Shown here: positions 10,410-22,090 of the stretch, one piece after another
Layout: each line of letters opens with the position of its first letter
How positions within the stretch are numbered: position 1 is the stretch's first letter
DNA from: Branchiostoma floridae
Taxonomy: Eukaryota > Chordata > Leptocardii > Amphioxiformes > Branchiostomatidae
Length of the DNA stretch: 64,000 bases
Direction of reading: 5' to 3'
Assembly: GCF_000003815.2 (NCBI RefSeq)
Contig: NC_049983.1
Coordinates: 25,725,003 to 25,789,002, forward strand
Notes under the pieces: generated by a model
Database searches by the model: none
What the model was told of the DNA's origin: nothing
The model's input: only the letters and a program-made list of their open reading frames with translations
Made by a program: the position numbers and the translations under genes

Positions 10410-11155
10410 ACACTGTTTATTACATTGCCAGCCGCAACCTTAAAACACCTCAACATCTTCCTCTACTGTGAAATCACATCCTTACAAAAATAGAAGAAAT
10501 TACAGTATCCAGAAGTAATATTTGAAAGCTAACTCAACTTTAGATTAGAATTTCATGATAGGAAATGAGGAATTGGATTGCTTAGGCCCTGCCCATTTAT
10601 TACATTGTCAGCTGTAAACATAAAACACCTCAAAAACTTCCTTTCTACCAGAAATCATGAGTTCCTGCAAAAATACAAGAATTGACAGTATCCAGAAGTA
10701 ACATTAGACAAGGAGGTTGAAAAATGACCTCCTTGCTTTAGAAGTTAAAGGACTTAAATCTCAGGAAACAAAAAACTGAATTGCTCAAGCCGAACCCGTT
10801 TGATACATTGTCAGTCGCAAACATAAAACACCTCAAAAACTTCCTTTCTACCAGAAATCATTGAGTCCCTGCAAAAATACATTCAAAAAAAAGAATTGAC
10901 AGTATCCAGAAGTAACATTAGATTAGATTTTAATCCCAGGAAACAAAGAACTGAATTACTTTAGCCCAACCCATTCATTACATTGCCAGCCTGGATGTAA
11001 AACACCTAAAGTTAAAAACTTCCTTTCACCAGAAATCATTGAGTCCCTGCAAAAATACAAGAATTGACAGTATCCAGAAGTAACATCATATTAGACTTTA
11101 ATCCCAGGAAACGAGAAACTGAATTACTTTAGCCCTGCCCGTTATTACATTGCCA
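10410..11155. repeat. ~180-bp tandem repeat array (about 4.5 units)
   Basis: Each unit contains 'attacattg(c/t)cag', 'aaaacacctca', 'cttcctttctaccagaaatca' and 'gacagtatccagaagtaac'. Units start near 10,415, 10,590, 10,797, 10,970 and a partial one near 11,137. Small indels make the period irregular (175-207 bp). Confidence 0.85.
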
Positions 11156-11177
11156 GCCTGGAGGTATAACTGACATT

Positions 11178-11255
11178 TCCGTTTCTTCCATGGAGAAATT
11201 ACGCGGCGTCCTCTCCTCCGAGGAAACCAGGAGTCACGACTGCTGCGTCGGTTAA
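11178..11255 (+). repeat. ~75-bp dispersed duplicate, copy a
   Basis: Matches 11,846-11,921 ('catttccrtttcttcc...agtgtcctctcc...gcgtcac'). In copy b one frame reads KIRSVLSLRQLGVTTTA after an acceptor-like TTTCTTCCCCAG, so a small exon is possible but unsupported. Confidence 0.5.
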
Positions 11256-11845
11256 CGCAGGGAAATTCTCTCATTGATTCTGCAGGGCTCGAAATACTTA
11301 CAGGATTCATGCATAGGATAATAGGAAGATTCTTGTACACATTACCAGGATGTACTTACTTGCTTACGTTTTGGTGTCTATCAGACACCTTCCTCAGAGC
11401 TTCTGACTGGATTTCTGCTTCTTGCTGCTATATGTAGCCGATGTAGGTGGCGCTTTTGTGGCGAGAACACTATATCCCATATTCTACCAACCTGATGAAA
11501 TTATTTTTGGGACTCATGCATAGTTTCATCCACAGTTTACTTGTACATGTAGTTTGTCAAGTTTTTCAGGTACAGGTACAGGTCCACTGACATATACCTG
11601 TATCTCTGTAAACAATTCCTGCACCTGATTTTGCATTTAGGTACACGACTTACCATATTTTCTCGTGAAATGTACCTTCCAGGTAATAAGTGTCAGACAA
11701 ATCTATGAGACTGAAACATACATTTGTAACATGGGACAACTGAAATAACATATGCTTATACTTCATGGTGTTTTGTTCTCTTTGCCCTGGGTTAATTTGC
11801 AAGACTCGGCAAGGACTTCTTCACACTGTCCCTGGTTCAATTTGG

Positions 11846-11921
11846 CATTTCCATTTCTTCCCCAGAGAAAATACGCAGTGTCCTCTCCCTGAGGCAACTG
11901 GGCGTCACAACTACAGCAGCA
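11846..11921 (+). repeat. ~75-bp dispersed duplicate, copy b
   Basis: Partner of 11,178-11,255. See that entry for the possible exon reading. Confidence 0.5.
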
Positions 11922-12427
11922 GATAGGGAAACTCCCCCTGCAAATTTGAGATCTCTGATCTCTTGTTGAACTTTGAGATTATTGTAAAACAATCCTTGAT
12001 ATCATCTGCTGCACAAAGTAATGCTAATGACTACTTATTCAGGCAATAGTTATAGAGCAGAGATACATGGTGTGGATATGTGTGATGGATTTGATTTGAA
12101 TTTGTCAAAAAGCTATTTCTTGGGTGCTGCAATAGTTCGACTTGGTTCAACTTCGAATTCTACATGGCAAACATTGGCCTGTTAATATACGTTGTGCAGT
12201 AGCTTCTGAAACCTTTCTTAAATGTTTTATTTATTGGGTTGGCTGTTCAGAAACCTTCCATATAGTTTTTACCCACATATCACTGCTAGTTGCCTTAAAC
12301 TTAAAGGCACCACATGCGATACTGCAACATGTATAAATCTTTCCTCAGAAATAAAAGCTTGAGGAGCCAGTTGTGAGATGTTCGCAATGCCATCATTTTT
12401 CCCTTGGCGTCTGTTTTGCTCTCCGAC

Positions 12428-14553
12428 CAGTGCTGTCTCCAGGACCCGTCCCTCCGTCCCTGGACGGAAATTTACTTGTTGGGACGGAACAAAATTTCAC
12501 CCATTCCGTCCCCAAAAATCATAATTTCATCATTTTCATGACATGAAAATGCAGTTTCGTAAGCTTAAAATGGCAGATTCAATAACTAAAATAGCCTTCC
12601 GAATTCAAATTTAATCGACTTTTGCCTTTTTCTTCACCACGCCTCCACCTTCCAAGCCACGAGATGAACATCGCCTCATGCGGCTCCGACATAGGGAGAT
12701 GTGTGGACATCGCAGATCGGCAGTGTGCTATTCGCGTGGCGCAAAAGAAGGCGGGGCTGCGGAGTTATCTCACCTTACCACTGTGCCTTACCACAGTTGT
12801 GGCTCTTTAGGCTAAAGCCCCAATGTCGAGTAGCACCAAAGTCCAAACATAAACTAAGGGTGAGAATGGGACTCTCGAACTGATGATGTGACGAACACGC
12901 GGTGTACACCTGTTCTTTTCATAAACATTTTCCAGACACGCCCTATTGGCGAAAGTTCTGGGTTTGGCAGAAATCAGCTTCTTTTCGTATGCAGGTCGCC
13001 CGAGCTGTGGGCGGAGAACGCATCCCGCCCAATTTGTTTCCATATAGTTAAAGATGTGTGTGTACTGGTGTATGAACAAGCATGACAAGAAAACATCTGT
13101 AATAATCGACATCACTTTTATTCTGTTTTATTTTGCAATGCCGATCGGAATCACCAGGCTCTTGTACGTTTTAAAATCAACATTAACGGAAAACTGCAAT
13201 TCATTATGAACCTGACACGGCAGTTCAGAGATTATCTTTCTTTACTCGGCCGTCGCGTGTTTGTCGGAGGCCTCAGTAAACCGCCACACTGGTGATCTCC
13301 AAAGTTCTATAACCATCAACAAAGGAGGTTTTCCCCCTGGTGCAAACTCTAAACAGATGGCAAAAACCATATTCTCACCGTCTACATCTACGATGTGACG
13401 AAGCCACGGCCGATTCTTGCGCCATTTATCTTCAAAAGTACGTTTTTGCTTGTAGTAGGGACCGAGTTCGCAGCTAATCTCCAAGCAGATTCCTCCGGTG
13501 GCATTAAAACAGTAACATAAGCTGGGGAAGGAATTAGCCGGCAAGGGAGGATTATTGGCCACCGCTGTGGCCAATAACTCCTCTGCCGGCTACACTCTTT
13601 CCCATTTGCCACAGCAACATCTGCTTGGAGATTAGTTCGCAGCGCCGTGTTCGTAAAGTTCCGCGTTTCATCGTGATTGACATGGTGTTACCGCTTTGTC
13701 CGCGCCGCTGCTGCCTGTGATTGGTGGGAAGTTGATTGAATTTGTAGAATTATGACGCACGCCCTGTCACAGGCGCTACTTCAAAAGGCTGCCGCCGATG
13801 CTGCTACCATGGTAACAACACGTCTAGCCGCGTTTTCCAACTCACTGCTGTTATAGCTTACATACATAATTTTCGGGGGAATGTAAATCTGTTTTCACGG
13901 GAAAATATCAGGAATCGATCTTGTATATTTTTTGCCGATCTTCCACTAAAATTATACGGGAGTAGCCCGCGACGGTATTCTTACCCAGCGCTGTGAACAT
14001 GATCGTTGTTGGCAATTTTCCACCGATCTGCAAATCTGTACCCTTTGGACGGTGCTGGACGACGAGCAGAAAGGTGTTCAATTTTATCGAGAAATGCACA
14101 TTCCTTTCAATACGATCTTACGATATCTTACAAGCTGAAATGCGTCAATGGACCTCGGCCAATAATGCAAACACCCGCGGCGTTATCCAGCCCCCGAGCT
14201 ATCCACAAATTATCAACAAATACGTGAAAATGACGACGAAAAAGTATCATGCAAAGTTCAGAGTGTAAACGCAACACGGCTTAACGAACAATATATTTCG
14301 TCAGCGAAATGCCGACCAAGGGGCGGGCAGATCGTGGGGTGTCGGTAGTCCTACTTTACGAAATGAAATTTTGCCTCTGAAAATACGTGAAATAGCGTTT
14401 TAGAGGGTTTGAATTTTCAAATTTTCCCGGGGAGCATGCCCCCGGACCCCCCTAGTTTGGCAAGCGCCTGCGGCGCTCGCGTCGGGCCTTCGGCCCGATC
14501 CCCCCACCCCAATGTTAGGGACGGAAATAAATTTAAAGCTGGAGACAGCACTG
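12428..14553. mobile_element. hAT-like DNA transposon, 2,126 bp, non-autonomous
   Basis: Termini CAGTGCTGTCTCCAG ... CTGGAGACAGCACTG, flanked by a perfect 8-bp target duplication TCTCCGAC at 12,420-12,427 and 14,554-14,561. CAG...CTG ends with 8-bp duplications are typical of hAT. The interior is markedly more GC-rich than the surroundings. The right subterminal part holds a GC-rich module (GGGAGCATGCCCCCGGACCC) shared with the elements at 45,752 and 61,415. Confidence 0.88.
13242..13450 (-). pseudogene. Degenerate hAT-type N-terminal zinc-finger relic
   Basis: The minus frame reads KRTFEDKWRKNRPWLRH, then MVFAICLEF, then a histidine near the end (SDKHA). This resembles the W...RPWL...MVCxxC...H...H module found at the start of KIAA1586/ZMYM-like hAT-derived proteins. 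The first zinc-binding cysteine appears replaced by Phe, and no downstream transposase catalytic region was found. Similarity is judged by eye. Confidence 0.45.
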
Positions 14554-14561
14554 TCTCCGAC

Positions 14562-15337
14562 TGAAGTGAAACATCAGCGATGCTCTCGACCCATCGTCCA
14601 CTTGATTTACATCCTTGCAGTTTATCTGATGTGTCGTTTTCCATAAAGTGCACAAGCCTGCCTGTCTTTGTTTGAGTGCCTTTCAAAATACTGGTCTAAC
14701 TATCTTTGAACTATCCCTTTCTAGCTTTGCCATCAAGTGTATGCTTGTGACTCAATGTCTGCTGTGTCATATCTTTTATAATCAATTACGTGTGTGTACA
14801 TTGTGTGTTTTCTTTTCAGCATATTTTTTGGATGGGCGTGAAACCAATGGTTCATTGCAAGAATTTGGTTATCACAAAAATAATATTTTTGTAGGATAAC
14901 TTGTTAGTAAAATATTCACTTTTCTGAAGGGTAGTATTCACCAAGGACATTATATTGAAGCATTATACAATATTTTATTTTATTTTATTTTACTGATTTT
15001 GCAGCAATGCAATACAGAGGAAATCCAAAGCAGCAATGCTCATGTTGGGTGCCATCAAACATACCTTTAGATAATGCAATAGGACATCAAGTCATTCACA
15101 AAAAGTCTACATAAAGATAAAGTAATGAGTTCAGGTACTCAGTTGGCTTTGACTTTCTGACAGTTCAGTTTATGATACGTCTATGCAATGTCCAAAAAGG
15201 GGTTAAAAAACGAGGATACTTGGGAAAAATACTCCATATTTTTTCTGCAATGTGTGTATTTTGTTACCATTTTGCCTCCCTTGTTTTCAGTATTTTAAGT
15301 GCCTGTTTTGTTGTCTGTCTCTCCCTCCATTCCACAG
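14562..15337 (+). other. Upstream/intron sequence of sugar-transporter terminal exon
   Basis: No exon recognised. It ends in a pyrimidine tract and acceptor (CTCCCTCCATTCCACAG) for the exon at 15,338. A T-rich run sits near 14,970. Confidence 0.4.
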
Positions 15338-15591
15338 GCACTTTCTTCATGTACAGTGGCCTAGCCCTTTTGGGGGTCCTCTTCATTTGGGCCTTCGTGC
15401 CCGAAACGAGGGGCAAGCGTTTGGAGGAGATTCAGGCGATATTTGAGGGGCCGTGCGTGATGGGTTGTGGTGGTAGTGGTTCACACTACACGCACGTCTC
15501 CGGGAAGGTCAGAGGTCAAACTCCTGAGCCGTCGGTGTGTACCCCCATCCTTGAGGAGGAGAGAAGCCCGGAGATGGAGGGGTTCGCTTAA
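15338..15591 (+). CDS. MFS sugar transporter, terminal exon 1 (C-terminus truncated by insertion)
   Basis: After the acceptor TTCCACAG the exon enters in phase 1 and reads G-TFFMYSGLALLGVLFIW, which is the last membrane helix. PETRGKRLEEIQ, the C-terminal signature of the GLUT/sugar porter branch of the major facilitator superfamily, follows. The tail contains CTPILEEERSPEME and then stops four codons later (GFA, TAA) inside an inserted element. Without the insertion the frame continues at 16,654 as SDSSDVEEYSR and a TGA. The upstream helices are not in the recognisable sequence. It could be SLC2A13/HMIT-like or another SLC2 branch; a single exon cannot decide. Confidence 0.75.
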
Positions 15592-15889
15592 AAGGCTGGG
15601 CTGTCTACCAGGCCAGGCTACCTGGCCTGTCTACCTGGCCTGGCTATCACGTCAGGCTACTCAGATCCCCCCATTCATAGCCCCATCATGTGGCACTCAA
15701 CCAAAATAGCTGATTGACAGGCATAGTAATTGCTGATCTTCAACACTGTCAGTGCCCTGAGGTTGGCCTGTCCACTGGCTGGACCCTTTGGGAATGTGTC
15801 TGGTATGCCTTCCTTGCAGCTGTCAGGAACGCATTCAAGTACTATACCAGTACTGTGTTCGGTAAATGCTTTAGGGTGTTAGACCTAGA

Positions 15890-15918
15890 AAACAGAGGTC
15901 CTGGGTTCAAATCCTTTG
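15890..15918 (+). promoter_or_regulatory. Pol III B-box-like sequence inside the foldback element
   Basis: 'gaggtcctgggttcaaatcc' contains GGTTCAAATCC, matching the tRNA B-box consensus GGTTCRANNCC. The preceding 'gggtgttagacc' is a weak A-box. It cannot fold as a complete tRNA. Possibly a captured tRNA-like fragment. Confidence 0.35.
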
Positions 15919-16276
15919 ACATGTCACAAAATCTGTGCTGTTAACAGTACTTTCCCCACTCTTACGTCTTAGAGATTATTGGCAGTGGAAGGAGAGGATT
16001 GGGCTGTCCTGGACACAAAAATTGTACAGTGGATAACAATCCACAGCCTCAAAAATGCTATGTGACTACTAAGATTTTATATGTCAACATGGCATACTAG
16101 CATAGAGAACAAGGAGGAGGTACATGTAATTATACCCCCCTTGGTCAGTACAAGTTTAGCTTTACAGTGAGCAAGTGATTTATGCTCTCCCTTCTTGTTG
16201 CACAAGCTGAGATAGTTTCTGTTCTAGAAGATAGATATTCAATAAAGAAACAAAATTCTGTTGCTGGCAAGCCCAT

Positions 16277-16280
<4 letters not shown>

Positions 16281-16328
<48 letters not shown>

Positions 16329-16345
16329 TTACACACACACAAACA
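16281..16345 (+). repeat. (CA)n microsatellite
   Basis: About 23 uninterrupted AC dinucleotides, then interrupted ones, lying between the arms of the foldback element. Confidence 0.97.
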
Positions 16346-16653
16346 TACACAAACACAGTGCTGATACTTGTGTTCCTGACATGCTGCAAGCAAGGCCTCC
16401 CAGACATATTCCCGAAGGGCCCAGCCAGTGGTGCCACTGTAGTGGACAGGGCAACCTTGGGTCACTGGCACTAGCAGGGTTGGAGATCAGCAATTACTAT
16501 GCCTGTCAATCAGCTATTTTGGCTGAGTGCCGTATGATGGGGCTATGAATGGGGGGATCTGAGTAGCCTGACGTGATAGCCAGGCCAGGTAGACAGGCCA
16601 GGTAGCCTGGCCTGGTAGACACCCCAGCCTTTTAAGCGAACCCGGAGATGGAG

Positions 16654-16689
16654 TCTGACTCGTCTGATGTGGAGGAGTACAGCAGATGA
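16654..16689 (+). pseudogene. Displaced original C-terminus of transporter exon 1
   Basis: In the frame of 15,338-15,579 this encodes SDSSDVEEYSR and a stop. The parallel tail of the second terminal exon ends in DASDVE, supporting that SDSSDVE is the ancestral end cut off by the element. Confidence 0.8.
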
Positions 16690-16789
16690 CGTTTTCTCCG
16701 CCCTTTAGAAACAAGTCAGCATTTTGTTCATTTTTTTTTTTACTCTTCTTTCTTCAGACTGGTAGATTTTTTCTTTGTACAAATGCTAT

Positions 16790-17077
16790 TTCACCTTTAT
16801 CTGTCACAGTGGAGTAATCTATATCCATTGTTTTTAAAAACTGGATATCTAGAGATATTATTAAAGTCAATGGACAGTTGTTTCAAATTCAATTGGTATC
16901 CCAAAAAAGCCCGGTCTGGATAGGGTTAATGGACACTCAGTTGTTTCAAATTGTAATATTTATAAAACATTGTTTTCATTATATTCCACTGTCCATAGAC
17001 TTGATATCCCCAGATGAAACCAATAGATGTAAATGATGCTATATACATGTAGATGCTATCCAACAGATAAAGGTGAA
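16790..17077. mobile_element. MITE, TTCACCTTTATC family
   Basis: Ends TTCACCTTTATCTGT and ACAGATAAAGGTGAA are inverted. The inside contains mirrored 'tatccattg...tccatagactt' segments. It is related to 19,251-19,488 and to a half element near 23,493. Confidence 0.65.
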
Positions 17078-17957
17078 CTTATTCTAACATTTCACCACCA
17101 AGGGGACTTTTACAAATTGATAGGAATTTTTTTTCTTCTCCACCTTTCTATTCAGACTACCTGGTGAGATCTCTCTGAACCCTAACACTTCACTCGCAGC
17201 ACAGATGCTGTGACAATATTTGAAATTAAGGCTCAATACTAACGTTTCCATCTTCTTACTCATCCACACAGCTTCCCTATTGTTTATTTAACCCACTCCC
17301 CGCTGCCTAACCCATAACCACTGCACATTTGGTACCAAATGGCTACCTTAGTATGGTGAAGGTTCAATACTTAAATCCATGCAATACTTTAATCTACTAT
17401 TTACCTCTTATCCACTTGATAGTTACTTGATCCACTACTTGACTCTAATCCACATGATACCGATACTTATCCACTACTTAACTCCACTTAAATCCACTTG
17501 TCACATTATCTTGATCCTAACTTTATTAACCTGTTGCATCCTGCTTTGAAGCACAACTAAATCTTTATAAGCAGTGCCAAATGGCTACCTTAGCATGATG
17601 GTTGTTAAATACTTTAATCCATTCAATACTTAAATCTACAACTCTAATCCACTGTACACTTACTTGAGTGGATAATCCACTACTTATTTCTAATCCACTT
17701 GTCACATTAACCTGATCCTAACTTTATTAACCTGTTGCATGACACTTTCTAGCACAAAGCACAACTAAATCTTTATAAGCTCTGCTCTAGATGCTAAATT
17801 ACTGCTGTATACTGTTTACCATTGTTTGTCTGTCATTTTTTGTCTTCTTTTCATCTTCTTTCTGGTCCCTTTGAACTTTTAACACTTCTAAATACTGCTC
17901 TGTACGATCTTGATTCTCTAATTTTTAATTTCTGTCTTTTCCACCTCCTCCTCCCAG

Positions 17958-18175
17958 GTGCTATCTGGATGTACAGCTCCTTGGCGTTCCTTGGTCTTCT
18001 CTTCATCTTCTTCCTGGTCCCTGAGACTCGCGGGTTACGGCTTGAGGAGACGGAGCTGCTGTTTAACCGGCCCTGGGGTCAGATTACTGCCCCCTTGCAG
18101 CAGGACAGAAAAGTGCAGTACATCCGGGTCAGAGGTCACAACCAGGGCACCTCCGACGCTTCCGATGTTGAATGA
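17958..18175 (+). CDS. MFS sugar transporter, terminal exon 2
   Basis: The pyrimidine-rich acceptor CCTCCTCCTCCCAG leads into phase 1, reading G-AIWMYSSLAFLGLLFIFFL (last helix) and PETRGLRLEETELLF. A soluble tail ends TSDASDVE and TGA. It is a paralogue of 15,338-15,591 with the same entry phase. The two could therefore be alternative last exons of one gene or ends of tandem genes. No other transporter exon lies between them. A polyadenylation signal AATAAA follows at 18,492. Confidence 0.75.
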
Positions 18176-18491
18176 CAGTAGATATGTTAGAGATGTCATC
18201 ATAATTGTAGATATATTCCCATTTTAGTCAAATGTTTAGCTTTTGTTTCTTTTTTGAAATCCTTTTTTCCGAGCAAGCTTCCATGACATTACATGTAATT
18301 AGTTTACAATAGATAGAATATTATTAATTTTAACTGTAGTATGACAGATGGCTAAATGTCTGTATGAATGTGTTGTTTTTGTCTCTAGAAATCTCTATTC
18401 ATTATGCCCCCTATCCAAGGATGGTAACATTAAAAAAAAGTAGAAATTGTAAAAATATTTATGATGTAAAAAAGAGACTTGAGCAAAGATG

Positions 18492-18497
18492 AATAAA
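18492..18497 (+). terminator. Candidate polyadenylation signal AATAAA
   Basis: Lies 320 bp past the stop of terminal exon 2, on the coding strand. Confidence 0.5.
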
Positions 18498-18587
18498 GCA
18501 ATCCAGATGCTCTATAAACATTATATCTCATTTCCAGGCCTTGTTCCCCTCATAATTACTAAACCAGTTGTTGAAGAACAACCATTT

Positions 18588-18910
18588 TAGGCCACACCAA
18601 ATTTATTTGCTGCTTCTCGGATTTTTTTCAGAAAAAAGTTGGACCGACGGATCGAAAAAAAATGAAAATAATTTTTTTTCAAAAGGTCTGGGATGAAGAT
18701 ACAAGAAATAAAAAAACAGCCTGAGGAGTTAAATGGCACATTTTATACAATAAATCCGTTCCTTTGATTTGTTACTGATGTTCTGAATAAAAGGCATGTG
18801 CATGTGGCTCTGATAATATTTACAGGTTTGTGATAGCAAAACCTTGTATTAAAATGAAAAAAAATCGACAGGTGAATCCGAGAAGCAACAAATAGAATTG
18901 GTGTGGCCTT
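18588..18910. mobile_element. MITE, GGCCACACC family
   Basis: Ends 'aggccacaccaaattta' and 'aattggtgtggcctta' are inverted, with inner arms 'gcttctcgga' and 'tccgagaagc'. Confidence 0.7.
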
Positions 18911-19250
18911 ATGTTGTCTTTAAAGAAATGCAGATACCACTCTACAATCCATATAGTGCCCAACTTATGTAAACGATTATATATATGATGTGTGTATTTT
19001 TGATGTTAGAAGTAATTATGATACCAACTGTGTCTTGGAGTGAGTACACAAACTACATATTGTCAGTAGCTGCTAACACTTGCATGTACTTAAAGCCACA
19101 ACTGAAGTTGTTGATTTTCAAAAATTATGGAAAAAATATAAAAGTTTTTGACTCTCAGAGTTTTAAGAGAAACCACTAAATTGGAAGATCAACATTAAAA
19201 TAGAGTGACACCGAGGTCTGTACCTTGCTTTACAGAGTTCTGATGATTGG

Positions 19251-19488
19251 ATAATGCTAGTTCTCCTTTATCCGTGGGGTAACCTACATTGTATATGTGT
19301 TGTTTTAAAAAACATGTTATTGTATATAGGGATATCAAGTCGACAGACGGTGGTTTCAAACTGCAATATTTCATAGTTCATATTGCTGAAACCACCGTCT
19401 CCAAACTTGAGATCTCTAAGTAACCTGTTTTTCCAAACAATGGATATACATGTAGGTTACCCCTCGGACTAAGGTGAACTAGCATTAT
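19251..19488. mobile_element. MITE, TTCACCTTTATC family
   Basis: Outer ends ATAATGCTAGTTCTCCTTTA and the complement (aaggtgaactagcattat), with inner inverted arms 'acggtggtttca' and 'tgaaaccaccgt'. Confidence 0.7.
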
Positions 19489-19650
19489 AGTCGAATGGAG
19501 TTTTCCGCCCGGCTTCCAGTTTTTACTTTTAGAATGTCAAAGAATCAACTGAATTTGTTGTTGGAACTTATTTATATTTGATTTTAAAAACATACTGATA
19601 CCATTAGGTGAAATAGGTCGATGTAGGTTAGACACCCAGGTAATAAGATA

Positions 19651-19732
19651 CACCAAAAAGTAGTTACTCAAGCAACTAGTTTGACAAGTTTCCAAAACCA
19701 TGTCCAGTTGCTTGAGTAACTACTTTTTGGTG
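19651..19732. repeat. Perfect 27-bp hairpin
   Basis: CACCAAAAAGTAGTTACTCA... at 19,651-19,677 is the exact complement of 19,706-19,732, with a 28-nt loop. It is formed by two inverted copies of a dispersed repeat, a single copy of which lies near 33,600-33,690. Confidence 0.9.
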
Positions 19733-20352
19733 CATTAGGTGAAATGTTTAAATACCCAAGAGACTTATAAGATGATAGCTGGTGTATCAAGTTGAGATCA
19801 CCCCTTTATTTATAGTGGAAGCCTATAAATGGTACCAGAGATTTCAGGTCATTTGAAGTTTGATACATTGAACTAGATCAGCCTTGTTTCATCTATAACT
19901 TGTACATTCAATGCAAATCATATAGGAAGTAATAGCGGTATCGATCCATTTGTTTTCGTCAATCAATTGGTTTGATGTTTGAACATGGAAATTTGACAAC
20001 TAAAAAAAATTGAATTACATACTCTACAATGTACTACATGACAAGTATAAAACCACAGGTACAAACAAAAATCTGAATACATGTACCCAAGACTGTCTGA
20101 ATGTTTTCAGTCCTAGAAGTAAAGTGAAGTGCTATAAATTATATGTCCTCTGTCACATGTTTCACAATGTTGATATGCTGAATGGCGAGGACCAAGTAGA
20201 TACTGTATGTGAACCAGTACTATTACATTCCAATGTGCAATATTGATACAATGCAACATAACTACATGAAGTGTGTATGCCAATCTTTGCCAAAAAGATT
20301 TCTGTGACAGTATTTACATTTTTCATGAAGATGTGCATCAGGTAATTCCATA

Positions 20353-20693
20353 AGGCCTCACAAATTTGGTTATTGGTTCTCTGATATTTGCATCAAAATA
20401 ATTGAGCAGATGGGCAAATTACATGTATCCTAGGCCTATTATGAACCCAAATGTCACAAAGTTAACATACAAACACTGAATTTAAACTTCCAGTGCATTA
20501 ATGAGTGTAAAGAAAACTATGATTACAAGGAAGACAAGGAGTTTTCAAACTGTGTAAACATTTTGGATGTGTTTACATCCCAAATTGTACAATGTGATGT
20601 ATGTGCAATTTGGGATACCCATTTTTTTTTCTGGAGTCGGAAAAAAATGAAAGGCAAATCCGAGGACCAAGGAATTAAATTTATGTGGCCTAA
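20353..20693. mobile_element. Degenerate MITE, GGCCACACC family
   Basis: Left end 'aaggcctcacaaattt', right end 'aattaaatttatgtggcct', with 'aaatccgaggaccaagg' as inner arm. More diverged than the other copies. Confidence 0.5.
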
Positions 20694-20699
20694 AGGCTA

Positions 20700-22090
20700 C
20701 AAATTTGCCTCAAGGTGCAGTTAAGTGTTACAATACATGTAATTGCCACAGGAAAAGTTTGGATGACATGTAATATTGATAGATTCTCATTGATATTATA
20801 CAATCATGAAGTTGATGTGTAATCGTGACATTTTGTTGCAAGAGGAGCAAGGAGCTAGGCTTTGGCCTAGGCACTTTCCAATTACATGTATTTACCTTAA
20901 GTTAAGGATTTCTAACAGAATAGCCCTAACAATACATAGTTATGGATACATTAAAACGCTTGGAGAAAGTCTTTCATAATGTATATGAGTACTTTGTGGA
21001 AATTGAAAAAGGCAGCAAATGCCGCACTTGGTTACATGAAAAAATATTCAATATAATATCATTATCTGTTGCGATGGTTACAAAATTAAGGGTGTTTACA
21101 GACTGAAATTATCTTATCACATTGGAATGGAAGAAAGATGTACTAACCAGATACTGCTATGCCTATATTTTGCTCTTCGGCAATGTTATCATTCTACGTA
21201 GTCACAGGTACACGTAACGTTACATGACTGTATACTACATCACATTGTACGTATGTATCATTGAAATCTTCTCACGGTTTTAGTACTTAAACATAGTCTA
21301 CAGTCAGATGTATTCTATATTTGTAAAGAAATATTGTTCAGCTGGTGTCTATATTTCTGTGGTAAAAATGTGCCAGGAAGGGAGGTACAAATGATGTTAT
21401 AAATGTTCAATGTGACATTAGATAAATATCCAACATTGTTCAATAAAAATATGTCTTTCCTGAGAGCTTTCACTTGTCCGACGGTTTTTAACGTGTTGAG
21501 ATTAGCAGAGTAGTTTCGAAGTGTTGTTTTTACCGCCCACCTGTTTGACCCAGCTACCACAGGGGACACACGACAAGGGGTCGATTTCGGCAGGTCAAGC
21601 TTGAGGCGCTGTTGCATCTACTTTTCGGCGGCTCCAGGAATCGTCCAAAAACCTTACGAAAACTAGATATCCAGGATTCGTACTTCCGGTGCCGTCAATC
21701 ATGGTGATTGACAGTACAGAAAACATTATTATGCACGCCCATGTTTCCATATATGGGTCGACCTCGTGAGACCTCGACAGACTCAAGTTGCGAGAGATTA
21801 AAACCCGGAAGTGACCGCTGCCCTCCCCATGATAGGACGTCATCTGAATGCTACTAACACGTAAATAGAATGTGATGCTACACGAAAAACAACTTCAAAC
21901 ACACAACACATAATATAGTCGTGCGACTGTTATTGTCTATCGTTGTGGACAACGATTGTCTTTAGACATGCGTTCAGAGTATTACGGGGCACCCGCAGTG
22001 CAGGATACCATTGCGGTGCGTGCGTGACCCACAGTGACCGCTTGCTCGCAAATCAAAAATGGCGGGAGAATTCCTTATTTTCGTCAGGCG
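20700..22090. other. Spacer without recognised gene
   Basis: AT-rich to 21,150, then more GC- and CpG-rich (21,450-22,030). No protein-like frame. A 60-bp motif 'cgtcatctgaatgctactaacacg' at 21,838 recurs at 22,350. Confidence 0.4.

Larger units (their letters stand above)
15580..16643. mobile_element. Foldback DNA element inserted in the transporter's last exon
   Basis: 1,064 bp with ends GGGTTCGCTTAAAAGGCTGG and the complement at the right. A perfect 10-bp target duplication GGAGATGGAG lies at 15,570-15,579 and 16,644-16,653. The outer ~250-300 bp arms are near-perfect inverted repeats, and the middle holds a (CA)n tract. A 9-11-bp duplication with long inverted arms suggests a Mutator-like foldback element. 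Superfamily assignment is tentative. Confidence 0.9.

Noticed and set aside
15890-15925. Possible tRNA gene inside the foldback element
   Set aside because: Only a B-box match. No acceptor or anticodon stem could be drawn.
16145-16548. His-Thr and Cys-Val rich frames over the CA repeat
   Set aside because: Purely the translation of a dinucleotide microsatellite inside a transposon.
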